The translations under genes and the position numbers were made by a program. A DNA stretch of 64,000 nucleotides, from the NCBI RefSeq assembly GCF_024710845.1, contig NZ_JANJTZ010000027.1, positions 1 to 64,000 on the forward strand, in the 5' to 3' direction. Positions 38,889-48,334 of this stretch are shown one piece after another (position 1 is the first letter of the stretch; each line of letters starts with the position of its first letter). Below the pieces are notes generated by a model. It was not told the origin of the DNA and searched no databases. It worked only from the letters and a program-made list of their open reading frames with translations. This DNA is from Mesorhizobium sp. (GTDB lineage: Bacteria; Pseudomonadota; Alphaproteobacteria; Rhizobiales; Rhizobiaceae).

Positions 38889-39983
38889 GTGACCTACGAT
38901 CTGCAGCTTTCCCATGTCGGAAAGGTCTACGACAACGGCACCCCTGCCGTGATCGACTTCAACCTCGACGTCGAGAAGGGCGAATTCATCGCTTTCCTCG
39001 GCCCGTCCGGCTGCGGCAAGTCGACGACGCTGCGCATGGTCGCGGGTTTCGAATCGATCTCCTCGGGCGACATCCTGATCAAGGGTCAGCGCATCAACGA
39101 CCTGCTGCCCGAGCAGCGGCCGACCTCGATGATCTTCCAGAACTACGCGCTGTTCCCGCACATGACCGTGCGCGGCAACGTCAATTTCGGCCTCGACGTG
39201 AAGGGCGTGCCTGCCGCCGAACGCGACCGCAAGGTCGACGGCATGCTGGAAAAGCTCGGCCTGCTCGATGTCGCCGACCAGCGTCCCGAACGCCTCTCCG
39301 GCGGGCAGAAACAGCGCATCGCGCTCGCCCGCTCGCTCGTCGTCGAACCGGACATCCTGCTGCTCGACGAACCGCTCGGCGCGCTCGACGCCAACCTGCG
39401 CAAGAGCATCCAGAATGAGTTGAAGCTGCTGCAGCGCAACCTCGGCATCACCTTCGTCTTCGTCACCCACGCCCAGTCGGAGGCGCTGGCTCTGTCCGAC
39501 CGCATCGTCGTCATGAACCAGGGACGCATCGAGCAGATCAGCGCGCCCTACGATCTCTACACCAAGCCGTCGACCCTGTTCACAGCGCAGTTCATCGGCC
39601 GCAACACCATTTTCAAAGGCACGGTAAAACACGCCGAGGGCGGCGTCGTCACGCTCAACACCGACCACGGCGCGTTGTCGGGCCATGCGGCGAAGCCGCT
39701 CTCGGTAGGCTCGAACGCCAGCATCGTCATCCCGGCCGAATCGATCGGCATCCTGCCCGCCAACGGCGAGGAACCGCAGAATGCCGACGGCACCAGCGGC
39801 TTTCCCGGCGAGGTCGGCTCGCTGCAGATCTCCGGTCACATCGTCGAGGTCACCATCAACCTGCCGACCGGGGAGAACATCGTCGTGGCCGGCCACGAGG
39901 ACAAGTTCGGCCGGCGCTTCAAGCCGGGCGACCGGGTGCTGATGGTGTTCCGCAGCGACGGCGCCACCGTGATCGGGGGATGA
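38889..39983 (+). CDS. ABC transporter ATPase (second copy)
   Basis: The 364-residue ATPase has Walker A FLGPSGCGKSTTLR, FQNYALFPHMTVRGN, signature RLSGGQKQRIALA, Walker B ILLLDEPLGAL and the usual VTHAQSEAL switch His, then a TOBE domain. It starts with GTG at 38889; the ATG at 38884 is in another frame and stops at once. Its switch His is intact, unlike the first ATPase, so a mixed ATPase dimer for the single permease pair is possible. The stop overlaps the amidase start (ATGA). Confidence 0.9.
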   Translation: MTYDLQLSHVGKVYDNGTPAVIDFNLDVEKGEFIAFLGPSGCGKSTTLRMVAGFESISSGDILIKGQRINDLLPEQRPTSMIFQNYALFPHMTVRGNVNFGLDVKGVPAAERDRKVDGMLEKLGLLDVADQRPERLSGGQKQRIALARSLVVEPDILLLDEPLGALDANLRKSIQNELKLLQRNLGITFVFVTHAQSEALALSDRIVVMNQGRIEQISAPYDLYTKPSTLFTAQFIGRNTIFKGTVKHAEGGVVTLNTDHGALSGHAAKPLSVGSNASIVIPAESIGILPANGEEPQNADGTSGFPGEVGSLQISGHIVEVTINLPTGENIVVAGHEDKFGRRFKPGDRVLMVFRSDGATVIGG

Positions 39984-41347
39984 GGCCGATGCAGCGCACG
40001 ACCGCGATCGATACCGCCCGCAGGCTTCGCGACGGCAGACTGGATGCCGTCGAGCTCCTCGAGGCGACGCTCGACAGGATCGCCCGCGATCCCGACCAGG
40101 CCGTCTTCATCGACCTCCTTCCCGACCGCGCCAAGCGCGAGGCGGAAGCCGCCCGCAAGCGGCTGCGCGAAGGGCGCCCCGCGGGACCGCTCGACGGCGT
40201 CCCGATCGGCTGGAAGGACCTCTTCGACATCGAGGGCCGCGTCACGCTGGCCGGTTCGAAGATCCTGAAGAACGATCCGCCGGCGAAGGCCGATGCCGCG
40301 CTGGTCGCCGCCGGCGCCGGCGCCGGGCTGGTCAGCGTCGGCACTCTCAACATGACCGAGTTCGCCTATTCCGGCATCGGCATCAATCCGCACCACGGCA
40401 CGCCGCGCAACCCGAACGGCACGGGACCGGCGCGGGCGCCCGGCGGCTCCTCCTCGGCGTCCGGCGTCGCCGTCGCCAACGGCATGCTGCCACTGGCGAT
40501 CGGCACCGACACGGGCGGCTCGATCCGCATCCCGGCCGCCTTCAACGGCGTCGTCGGCCTGAAGACCTCGACCGGCCGCTATCCGATGGACGGCGTCTTC
40601 CCGTTGTCGCGCACCCTCGACACGCTGGGTCCGCTCGCCCATACCGTCGCCGACTGCGTGCTCGCCGACGCCGTGCTGCGCGGCCGCTCGGAGCCGGAGG
40701 CTGCCCCGCTCCCCTTCGGCAAGATCGAACTCGTCGTGCCCACCAACGTCGTCTTCGACGGCATCGAACGGGCCGTGTCGGACAATTTCGAGCGCTCCCT
40801 GGAGCGGCTGGCGAAGGCCGGAGCCAAAATCATGCGCAGGCCCGTCCCGCAATTCGACACCCTCGTCGAGCTTGTCGCGACGCGCGGCAACATCCTCCCC
40901 GCCGAGGCGTTGCACGTCCACTGGGACCGCGTCCACGGCGAGGCCGCCGGCGAGATGGACCCGCACGTCCTCAAGCGCATCCTGATGGCCGAGAAGATGA
41001 CCGCGGTCGACCTCGTCGAGGTCCTGTTCGAGCGCCGCCGGCTGATTGCGGAGAGCACCGCCCTGGTCGGTCGCGGCTACTTCGCCTTCCCGACGACCCC
41101 GCACGTGGCCATGCCGATCGCGCCGCTCGAGGCCGACATGGACGTCTTCTTCGCCGCCAACTTCAAGACCCTGCGCAACACCATGCTCGGCAACTTCCTC
41201 GACTGGTGCGGCGTGCAGATCCCGAGCGGCCGCGACGCCGACGCCATGCCGACCGGCTTCCTTCTCTCCGCCCCGCACGGGCGCGACACCGACGTCCAGT
41301 CGGCGGCGCTCGCGATCGAGGCCCTCGTCAAGGGGGACTACCAATGA
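39980..41347 (+). CDS. Amidase-signature hydrolase
   Basis: The 455-residue enzyme hydrolyses a carbon-nitrogen amide bond. The Ser-cisSer-Lys triad is visible: Lys in PIGWKDLFDIEG near residue 77, the cis-Ser in GGSSSASGVAVANG and the nucleophile in IGTDTGGSIRIPA. The substrate pocket cannot be predicted. It overlaps the second ATPase by four bases, so its substrate is probably what the transporter imports or a product of it. Confidence 0.92.
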   Translation: MRPMQRTTAIDTARRLRDGRLDAVELLEATLDRIARDPDQAVFIDLLPDRAKREAEAARKRLREGRPAGPLDGVPIGWKDLFDIEGRVTLAGSKILKNDPPAKADAALVAAGAGAGLVSVGTLNMTEFAYSGIGINPHHGTPRNPNGTGPARAPGGSSSASGVAVANGMLPLAIGTDTGGSIRIPAAFNGVVGLKTSTGRYPMDGVFPLSRTLDTLGPLAHTVADCVLADAVLRGRSEPEAAPLPFGKIELVVPTNVVFDGIERAVSDNFERSLERLAKAGAKIMRRPVPQFDTLVELVATRGNILPAEALHVHWDRVHGEAAGEMDPHVLKRILMAEKMTAVDLVEVLFERRRLIAESTALVGRGYFAFPTTPHVAMPIAPLEADMDVFFAANFKTLRNTMLGNFLDWCGVQIPSGRDADAMPTGFLLSAPHGRDTDVQSAALAIEALVKGDYQ

Positions 41348-41401
41348 GCGCGTCCCGCGCCCCCCTCACATCAACAAGACGCTAAACCCAGGAGGACTTC
41401 C

Positions 41402-42307
41402 ATGGCCAAGAAGGAAATCATGTGCGCGTTCGGCACCGACATCGACTCGGTGGCGGGCTGGATCGGCTCCTACGGCGGCGGCGATTCCCCGTCCGACATC
41501 CAGCGCGGCATCTTCGCCACCGAGGTCGGCGTACCGCGGCTGTTGCGCCTGTTCAAGAAGTACGACCTGAAGACCAGCTTCTTCGTCCCGGGACACTCGC
41601 TCGAGACATTCCCGAAGGAGATGGAGATGATCGTCAAGGACGGCCACGAGATCGGCGCCCACGGCTATCTCCATGAAAACCCGATCGCCATGACCCCGAC
41701 CCAGGAAGAGGACGTGCTCGTCAAGTCGATCGACCTGATCAAGGGCCTGACCGGACAGTCGCCGCGCGGCTACGTCGCTCCATGGTGGGAAATGTCCAAC
41801 TCGACCGCCGCGCTTCTGAAGAAGTACGGCTTCAGCTACGACCACAGCCAAGGCTACCGCGACTTCCAGCCCTTCTACGCCCGCGTCGGCGACAGCTGGA
41901 ACACGATCGACTACTCGAAGTCGGCCAAGGACTGGATGTACCCGCTCAAGCACGGCAAGGAGATCGACCTGGTCGATATCGCCGCCAACTGGTACGTCGA
42001 CGACCTGCCGCCGATGATGTTCATGAAGAAGTCGCCGAACAGCCACGGCTTCGTCAATCCGCGCGACATCGAGGAATTGTGGCGCGACCAGTTCGACTGG
42101 GTCTATCGCGAGATGGACTACGCGGTGTTCGCCTTCACCATCCATCCCGACGTCGCCGGCCGGCCACAGGTCCTCTTGATGCTCGAGCGCCTGATCGAGC
42201 ACATCAACAAGCATACCGGCATCAAGTGGGCGACCTTCGACGAGATCGCCGACGACTTCCGCAAGCGCTATCCCTTCGCCAGCGGCAAGCGTCCGGAAGT
42301 CATCTGA
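41402..42307 (+). CDS. Polysaccharide-deacetylase-family hydrolase (PuuE-like)
   Basis: The 301-residue protein belongs to the NodB/PuuE fold, metal-dependent enzymes that remove acetyl or formyl groups or open rings such as allantoin. FGTDIDSV near the start holds the Asp pair, [13 protein letters not shown] the metal-binding His pair, [11 protein letters not shown] the next motif and [11 protein letters not shown] the late His. No signal peptide is present, so it acts in the cytoplasm, which favours a small-molecule substrate. AGGAGG precedes the ATG. The next gene starts within its stop codon. Confidence 0.85.
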   Translation: MAKKEIMCAFGTDIDSVAGWIGSYGGGDSPSDIQRGIFATEVGVPRLLRLFKKYDLKTSFFVPGHSLETFPKEMEMIVKDGHEIGAHGYLHENPIAMTPTQEEDVLVKSIDLIKGLTGQSPRGYVAPWWEMSNSTAALLKKYGFSYDHSQGYRDFQPFYARVGDSWNTIDYSKSAKDWMYPLKHGKEIDLVDIAANWYVDDLPPMMFMKKSPNSHGFVNPRDIEELWRDQFDWVYREMDYAVFAFTIHPDVAGRPQVLLMLERLIEHINKHTGIKWATFDEIADDFRKRYPFASGKRPEVI

Positions 42308-42606
42308 TGTGCGCGAGCTGCGGCTTTCCCGCGGCTCCCGGCCACTGGACCGAAGCCGGGGCGGCGGAGCCGCACGACCGGCTTCGCGCCCGGTTCCGCC
42401 GCTCGCAGGTGCTCCGGGCGGTGCTGCCCTCCTACGGGCTGAGCGCGCACGACGGCGGCATCGTGCCGGGCATCCAGCTCTCGTCGCTGACCGGCGGCGA
42501 GACCATCGTGCGCAACCTCGAGGACCTCTGGGTGGCCGCCGAACGCATGTGCGGCCGCCCCGTCGACCCGCTGGACCCGCGCTTCACCGGCGCGGCCCGA
42601 TCCTGA
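42307..42606 (+). CDS. Small CxxC protein of unknown function
   Basis: I do not recognise this 99-residue protein. It starts [16 protein letters not shown] with a CxxC pair that could bind zinc, iron or a cluster, is otherwise predicted soluble, and ends LDPRFTGAARS. Its ATG overlaps the upstream stop by one base (TGATG) and the next gene starts one base after its own stop. The tight coupling to a COG0523 GTPase suggests that it helps in metal delivery, but that is inference. Confidence 0.7.
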   Translation: MCASCGFPAAPGHWTEAGAAEPHDRLRARFRRSQVLRAVLPSYGLSAHDGGIVPGIQLSSLTGGETIVRNLEDLWVAAERMCGRPVDPLDPRFTGAARS

Positions 42607-42607
42607 C

Positions 42608-43570
42608 GTGGGCGGCTCCGCGGAGGGACGGATCCGCCTGACCATCCTCGGCGGGTTCCTCGGTTCGGGCAAGACGACCTGGCTGCGCCACCAGCTTCAC
42701 GCCGGCGCCTATGCCCACGCCGTCATCATGGTCAACGAGGCGGCGGAAACGCCGGTCGACGACGCGCTTCTTGGCCGCTCCGACCGGCTCGTCGTGCTCG
42801 CCGGCGGCTGTTGCTGCTGCGCGGGACGCGACCGGCTGATCGAGGAACTGCGCCGGCTCTGCGACGAGCGCAGCCGCGACAGCGTTTCGGCCGATCGCTT
42901 CGACGGCATCGTGCTTGAGACCAGCGGCCTCGCCGACCCGGCGGCCATCGTCGAGGCGATCCGCGCCGACCCCGTCCTCGTCCATCACATCGTCGTCGCG
43001 GAGATCATCGTCACGGTCGACGCACTGCACGGACTCGCCGAACTGCGCGGCGAGCCGCTCGGCCGCCGGCAGATCGAGGCGGCGACCCGGCTCGTGCTGA
43101 CCAAGACGGATGCGGCGGAGCCTGCCGGCATCGCCCGCCTGCTGGCGACGCTGGCGACGCTCAATCCGGCTGCGCCGGTCGAGGCGACGGCAAGGGGCAG
43201 CGAGATCGCCCTCCCCGACCTGCCTCCTGCCGAAGCGGAAGACCTGCCGGACCTCGCCGGCGCGACCTCGGCGCCGATCTTCCCGATCCGCATCGAACTC
43301 GGCGAAGACATCGACTGGACCGCGTTTACGGTGTGGCTGTCGGCGCTGCTCTACGCGCGCGGCGACGACGTCATGCGCGCGAAGGGCGTCGTGCGCACCC
43401 CGGCCGGCCGGCTGCTGCTTCAGAGCGTCAGGAAGGTCGTGCAGCGGCCCGAGATCCTGCCGCCGCAGCCCGACCGCGAGGACGACACCATCGTCCTCAT
43501 CGGCCGCGGCTACACGGAACAACAGATCCGCGCTTCGCTGGACTATTTCGTCCGCGCCAGCCACAGCTGA
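42608..43570 (+). CDS. COG0523 G3E-family GTPase, putative metallochaperone
   Basis: A paralogue of CobW with 320 residues: ILGGFLGSGKTTWLRH near residue 15, the metal motif as four cysteines in LAGGCCCCAGRD, ETSGLADPAAIVEAI, and LTKTDAAEP for base recognition. G3E GTPases deliver nickel, zinc, cobalt or nitrile-hydratase metal to target enzymes. The likely client is the deacetylase-like hydrolase or another amidohydrolase of this operon. The start is a GTG at 42608, one base after the small CxxC gene. Confidence 0.88.
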   Translation: MGGSAEGRIRLTILGGFLGSGKTTWLRHQLHAGAYAHAVIMVNEAAETPVDDALLGRSDRLVVLAGGCCCCAGRDRLIEELRRLCDERSRDSVSADRFDGIVLETSGLADPAAIVEAIRADPVLVHHIVVAEIIVTVDALHGLAELRGEPLGRRQIEAATRLVLTKTDAAEPAGIARLLATLATLNPAAPVEATARGSEIALPDLPPAEAEDLPDLAGATSAPIFPIRIELGEDIDWTAFTVWLSALLYARGDDVMRAKGVVRTPAGRLLLQSVRKVVQRPEILPPQPDREDDTIVLIGRGYTEQQIRASLDYFVRASHS

Positions 43571-43594
43571 GGCGCCCGGCGCGTCCTTTGCCGT

Positions 43595-45400
43595 TCAGGC
43601 CGCGCGCATCGCCGCCCGGCGCGTCTCGGTCGCCGGCAGGTCGAGGCCCCAGTCGTAGCCGTCGTCCGTCGGCGTCAGCACGACGCCGTAGGCGTCGCGG
43701 GCGTGCGCGACGTCGATGAAGTCGTCGAGGACGTCGTCGAGCACCATCTGCGGATCGCGGTCGAGCGGATCGCCGTAGCCGCCGCCGGACGGCGACACGT
43801 AGGTGACGACGTCGCCCGGCTCGACGCGCAGGCCGGAGAATTTGGCCGGGTTCTGCGTGACCGCCGACGGGTTGGCTGCATTGTATGTCTCCAGCCGTCC
43901 GACCGCTCCGGACTTACCGCCGAACACGCCCCAGGGCGCGTCCTTGTGGCGGTCGGATTCGTGGGTGACGAAGCCCGGCGTCAGGAAACGCTGCGACTTG
44001 ACCACGCCCTGGCCGCCGCGGAACTTCCCGGCGCCCGGGAAGATGTCGCTGCGGCATTCGTAGCGGTCGCAGATCAGCGGGATATGCATGCCCAGGTCTT
44101 CGAGCGGGTTGTTGCGCGTGTTGCGCATCAGTTCCTCGATCGTGTCGGGCCCGTCGGAGGCGGGGCGGCCGCCCATTGCCGCCTCGTTGACCTCGAGGAA
44201 CACCCAGTAGTCGCCCGACGGCCGGACGCCCGAATAGGCGGCAAACGACAGCGTCGCCGCGTTGCCGGCCGTGCACTTGTCGGGGATGACCGGAGCCAGC
44301 GCCTTGATGATCAGGTCGACGACGCGCTGGATCTGGCAGAACCGCGCCTCCGCCGCGACCGGCGGGATCGGGTTGAAGATCGAACCCTTCGGCGCGGTCA
44401 CCTTGACCGGGCGGAACGAGCCCTCGTTCTGCGGAATGTGCTCGCTGTGCGTATAGGTGTCGAGCAGCAGCGCGCGGAAGGCGAAGAAGCAGGCCACCTT
44501 CGTCGATCCCTCGAACGGCACGTTGAAGGCCGTCGGCACCTGCGGCGAGGAGCCGGTCAGGTCGACCTCGACGCCGTCGCCCTTGACGCGCACCGTCACC
44601 TTGATCGGCAGCGTCTTATCGCGGTTGCGGCCGTCGTCGTCGAGGAAGCCCTCGGCCGTGTATTCGCCATCGGGGATCTTGGCGATCTCGCGGCGCAGCA
44701 TCGCCTCGGTGTAGTCCATCAGCTGGCGCGTCGCCTGGGCGACGTCGTCTCTTCCGTAGGTGTCGAGCAGCTCCTGGAAGCGGCGCACGCCGAGCTCGGC
44801 CGATGCGATCTGCGCCTCGAGGTCGCCCATGACCAGGCTCGGCACGCGCGTGTTGTTGCGGATGAAGTTCCAGATCGTCTCGTTGCGCTCGCCGCGGTCG
44901 TAAAGCTTGAGGGCGTTCATCAGCATGCCCTCGGCGAACATGTCGGGCACGTCGATGATCAGGCCCGGCGTCGCCGCGCCGATGTCGACATGGTGCGCGG
45001 TATTGGCCGAGAAGCCGACCAGTTCGCCCTTGTAGAAGATCGGCATGACCACGGCGATGTCGGGCGAGTGGCTGGCGCCGAAATAAGGGTGATTGTGCAG
45101 CACGCAGTCCCCCTCGCGCCAGGCGTCGAGGGGAACGGTCTTCTCGATGCCGCGCAGGTAGCCCGGCAGCGAGCCGATGTGCATCGGCGTGGAATCGGAC
45201 TCACACAGCGTGTTGTACTCGATGTCGAAGAGCCCGGCGCCGAGGTCCTGGCTCTCGCGGATGATCGAGGAATACGACATGCGGTAGAGCACGTTGCCCA
45301 TCTGCTCGGCGATGGAGTGCAGCGCGCCGCCGATCACCTGGAGCGTGATCGGGTCGATGCCGGTGCGGGACGCGGCCTTGCTGGCGGTCGTGTCGGACAT
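43595..45400 (-). CDS. hyuB: Hydantoinase B/oxoprolinase subunit (first pair)
   Basis: The 601-residue HyuB-type protein is the hydrolytic partner of the ATP-dependent HyuA, as in N-methylhydantoinase, 5-oxoprolinase, acetophenone carboxylase and caprolactamase. Family stretches are DPITLQVIGGALHSIAEQMGN near the start, NHPYFGASHSPDIAVVMPIF with probable metal ligands, and HMNCT-like AGNAATLSF and GGYGDPLDRDP near the end. It follows its hyuA after 17 bp. The substrate cannot be inferred from the sequence alone. Confidence 0.9.
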   Translation of the reverse strand: MSDTTASKAASRTGIDPITLQVIGGALHSIAEQMGNVLYRMSYSSIIRESQDLGAGLFDIEYNTLCESDSTPMHIGSLPGYLRGIEKTVPLDAWREGDCVLHNHPYFGASHSPDIAVVMPIFYKGELVGFSANTAHHVDIGAATPGLIIDVPDMFAEGMLMNALKLYDRGERNETIWNFIRNNTRVPSLVMGDLEAQIASAELGVRRFQELLDTYGRDDVAQATRQLMDYTEAMLRREIAKIPDGEYTAEGFLDDDGRNRDKTLPIKVTVRVKGDGVEVDLTGSSPQVPTAFNVPFEGSTKVACFFAFRALLLDTYTHSEHIPQNEGSFRPVKVTAPKGSIFNPIPPVAAEARFCQIQRVVDLIIKALAPVIPDKCTAGNAATLSFAAYSGVRPSGDYWVFLEVNEAAMGGRPASDGPDTIEELMRNTRNNPLEDLGMHIPLICDRYECRSDIFPGAGKFRGGQGVVKSQRFLTPGFVTHESDRHKDAPWGVFGGKSGAVGRLETYNAANPSAVTQNPAKFSGLRVEPGDVVTYVSPSGGGYGDPLDRDPQMVLDDVLDDFIDVAHARDAYGVVLTPTDDGYDWGLDLPATETRRAAMRAA

Positions 45401-45417
45401 GGATCTTCCTCCCCCTC

Positions 45418-47508
45418 TCAGGCTTGCCGGACCAGCCGGATGTCGCCGTGGCCGAGCACAGTCGCCCGGTACTTCGGTGGCACCAGCGTCGTCGAATTGT
45501 GCTGGACGATCAGCGCCGGTCCCGTGACGCTGTCGTCGGCGAGCAACCGCCCGCGGTCGTAGCGCGGCGTCGCCACCGCATGCCCGTCGTCGAAGACCGT
45601 ATCGCGGACGTAGAGCCTGGCCTCCGCCGGGTTCTCCCTTCCACCTTTCGCGAGGTCCGGCAGTTTCAGCGTCTCGACTTCGGCCGAACCGATCACGCGG
45701 ATGGTGATGATCTCGACATGCTGGTCATCGAAGGCATGCCCGTAGACCTGGCGGTGGGCGTCGTAGAAGCTGCGCACCACCTGGCCGATGTTGTCGGCCG
45801 AGACGTCCTCCTGCGGCATGGCGGCGCGCAGTTCGAAACCCTGGCCGACATAGCGGCATTCGGCGACCGCCGTGTAGCGGCGACGCTCCACCGGGATCCC
45901 GTCGGCCTCGAGCTGCGCCCCGGCGAGCGCCTTCAGTTCGGCGACCTGGCGGTTCAGTTCGGCGAAGTCCGCCGCCCCCGCCGTGTCGGCCACCACGAGA
46001 ACCGAGCGCGTGAACTCGTATTGGAGTTCGGTGAGCAGCAGGCCCATCGCCGCAGTGATGCCGGGATGCAGCGGCGAGATGACGTCGCGCGCGGCGATGA
46101 TCTCGGCGAGCGCGGCGGCATGCAGCGGTCCGGCGCCACCGAAGCCCATCAGCGTGAAGTTGCGCGGATCGATGCCCTTGGCGACCGAGTTGGCGTTGAT
46201 CGCCAGTGCCATGTTGTTGTTGATGACACGCAGGATGCCGAGCGCGGCATCCTTGACGCCCAGCCCCAGCGGCCGGGCGATGTGTTCCTCGACCGCCTTG
46301 TGGGCGAGCACCGGCTCGATCTTGAGGTCGCCGCCGAGGAAGTGTTCCGGATCGAGGCGGCCCAGCACCACCTGCGCGTCGGTGACCGTCGGCTCGAAGC
46401 CGCCCTTGCCGTAGCAGGCCGGACCCGGGTCGGCGCCGGCCGAGCGCGGGCCGACGCGGAAGGCCCCGCCTGGATCGATGTGGGCGATGGACCCGCCGCC
46501 GGCGCCGATCGCGTCGATGTCGATCATCGGCACGAGCACCGGCAGCGACGCCACTTCCGTGTCGCGCGGGTTCTTGATGCGCAACTCGCCGTTCTGGATC
46601 ACCGAGATGTCGGCCGACGTGCCGCCGATGTCGATGGTGATGACGTTGCCGGTGTCGCAGGCCTGGCCCGTCCAGCGGCCGCCGATGACGCCGCCGGCGG
46701 GACCGGACAGGAGCAGGCCGACGGGACGCGCCGACGAGTTCTCGACCGTCGAGATGCCGCCGTTCGACTGCATGATCCTGACCAGCGCGTCAACGCCGTT
46801 CTCGCGCAGCCGGTCCTCGAGGCGGCGCAGGTAGAGCGCGGTCTTCGGGCCGATATAGGCGTTCATGCCGGCGGTCGAGAAGCGTTCGTACTCGCGGATG
46901 ACGTTGACCACCTCGGACGAGCAGCAGATGTAGGCGTCGCGTAGAACCTCCTCGACGATTTGCTTCGCCCGCTTCTCGTGGCTGTCGTTGAGGAACGAGA
47001 ACAGGAAGCAGACGATCACCGAGCGGATGCCGCGCTTCCTGAACAGCTCGGCCGCGGCGCGCACCTGGGCTTCGTCGAGCGGCACCGTGACCTCGCCGGT
47101 CGGCGGCATAATGCGCTCGTCGACGACGATGCGGTTGCGCCGGCGCACCAGCGGCTTCGACTGCCACGGCACGTCGTACTGGAGCGAGAAATTGTGCGGC
47201 CGCTTGTGCCGCGCCATGTGCAGGATGTCGCGGAAGCCGCGGGTGGTGATCATGCCGACTTCGGCGCCCTTGCGCTCGATCACCATGTTGGTGGCGACCG
47301 TTGTGCCATGGAAAACCATGTCGACATCGCCGGGAGCTACCCCGGCGATGGCGCAGATTTCCAGCACGCCCTTGACGACGCCGATCGACTGGTCCTCGGG
47401 GGTCGAGGACACCTTGTGAACGTAGATCGACTGGCCGCCGCCGTCGGCGGTCTTTTCGAGAACGATGTCCGTGAACGTCCCGCCGACGTCGACACCCACT
47501 CGGATCAT
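45418..47508 (-). CDS. hyuA: Hydantoinase A/oxoprolinase subunit (first pair)
   Basis: The 696-residue protein has the actin/hexokinase-like ATPase fold: MIRVGVDVGGTFTDIVLEK binds phosphate, FHGTTVATNMVIERKGA and IDIGGTSADISVIQNG are further signature parts, and GFGGAGPLHAAALAEI follows. It phosphorylates the ring amide so that HyuB can hydrolyse it. AAGGAGG stands 5 bases before the ATG at 47508, fixing the start although the frame is open upstream. It lies between hyuB and the cysteine hydrolase, which together look like an operon. Confidence 0.9.
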   Translation of the reverse strand: MIRVGVDVGGTFTDIVLEKTADGGGQSIYVHKVSSTPEDQSIGVVKGVLEICAIAGVAPGDVDMVFHGTTVATNMVIERKGAEVGMITTRGFRDILHMARHKRPHNFSLQYDVPWQSKPLVRRRNRIVVDERIMPPTGEVTVPLDEAQVRAAAELFRKRGIRSVIVCFLFSFLNDSHEKRAKQIVEEVLRDAYICCSSEVVNVIREYERFSTAGMNAYIGPKTALYLRRLEDRLRENGVDALVRIMQSNGGISTVENSSARPVGLLLSGPAGGVIGGRWTGQACDTGNVITIDIGGTSADISVIQNGELRIKNPRDTEVASLPVLVPMIDIDAIGAGGGSIAHIDPGGAFRVGPRSAGADPGPACYGKGGFEPTVTDAQVVLGRLDPEHFLGGDLKIEPVLAHKAVEEHIARPLGLGVKDAALGILRVINNNMALAINANSVAKGIDPRNFTLMGFGGAGPLHAAALAEIIAARDVISPLHPGITAAMGLLLTELQYEFTRSVLVVADTAGAADFAELNRQVAELKALAGAQLEADGIPVERRRYTAVAECRYVGQGFELRAAMPQEDVSADNIGQVVRSFYDAHRQVYGHAFDDQHVEIITIRVIGSAEVETLKLPDLAKGGRENPAEARLYVRDTVFDDGHAVATPRYDRGRLLADDSVTGPALIVQHNSTTLVPPKYRATVLGHGDIRLVRQA

Positions 47509-47539
47509 GTACTCCTCCTTCCGGCGGCCCCGCCGCCGT

Positions 47540-48229
47540 TCATACGTCCAGGTCGTTCGAGTCGAGGTAGGCGAGCACGTCGGCGAGCGATTCCACGTCG
47601 CCGAACTTCGCGTCGATGTCGAACAGGTTCCACTCCACGGCGCCGGCGATGCGGTCGCCAATGCCTTCGCGGACCGCGATCGGCCGGAAGCCGTCGGCGA
47701 TCGCGTCCTCGATCGAGTTGCGCACGCAGGCAGCCGCCGTGACGCCGGTGACGATCACCGTGTCGACGCCCATCGTCTTCAGCATGCCGGAGAGGTAGGT
47801 GCCGTGGAACGCGCTGGCGCGCTTCTTGACGATGACGTGCTCGCCCTCGCGCGGCGCGACGCGGCTGTCGATCGCCGCCGCCTCGGAGCCGACCTTCAGC
47901 ACCTCGACCGGTATCTTGTAGTGCCAGAGGCCCATGTCGCCGGGCGTCGAGCGGTCGGTCACGTCGTAGGCCGTCGTCGTGTAGACGATCGGGAGCCCGC
48001 GGCGGCGGAAGGCCTCGAGCAGCTTCTGGTTGGCCGGTATGATCTCGTCCATGTTGTCGCAGGTGAAGGCGTTGCCCTCCCTGGTCCATGCGTTGGCGAG
48101 GTCGATGATCAGCAGCGCCGGCTTCTTGCCGTAGCCGATGCGGCGCTGGAAGCCGCGGGTCGCATAGAACTGTGAATTCGCCTTGAACACGATGTCGAGC
48201 GCGTTCCGGACTTCGTCGCTGGTCTGCAT
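47540..48229 (-). CDS. Isochorismatase-fold amidohydrolase, N-carbamoylsarcosine-amidase/maleamate-amidohydrolase-like
   Basis: A 229-residue cysteine hydrolase with a visible triad: Asp43 in IIDLANAWTR, Lys135/136 in IVKKRASAF and Cys168 in VTGVTAAACVRNS. Spacing matches N-carbamoylsarcosine amidase and NicF-type enzymes, and LWHYKIP is in the place expected for them. Next to a HyuA/HyuB pair it would cleave the N-carbamoyl amino acid made by ring opening, releasing ammonia and carbon dioxide. It is the first gene of this operon, divergent from a LysR gene. Confidence 0.8.
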   Translation of the reverse strand: MQTSDEVRNALDIVFKANSQFYATRGFQRRIGYGKKPALLIIDLANAWTREGNAFTCDNMDEIIPANQKLLEAFRRRGLPIVYTTTAYDVTDRSTPGDMGLWHYKIPVEVLKVGSEAAAIDSRVAPREGEHVIVKKRASAFHGTYLSGMLKTMGVDTVIVTGVTAAACVRNSIEDAIADGFRPIAVREGIGDRIAGAVEWNLFDIDAKFGDVESLADVLAYLDSNDLDV

Positions 48230-48298
48230 GGGCTTTCTCCTCGAAGCAATCCTGGAGACAGCTTCCGCCACGCGACGGCGTCTGTGAAATGTTATCCT

Positions 48299-48306
48299 TT
48301 GATCAA
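48299..48306. promoter_or_regulatory. Possible LysR operator between the hydrolase operon and its regulator
   Basis: TTGATCAA is a perfect 8-bp palindrome in the 105-bp gap between divergent genes, 29 bp before the LysR start. Its length is marginal, so the call rests on position. Confidence 0.35.
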
Positions 48307-48334
48307 TTGATGCCGGTACGCTATCAATGGCCCG

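Noticed and set aside
43703-45562. A 619-residue plus-strand frame opposite hyuB
   Set aside because: The minus-strand hyuB has clear family motifs and this frame has none.
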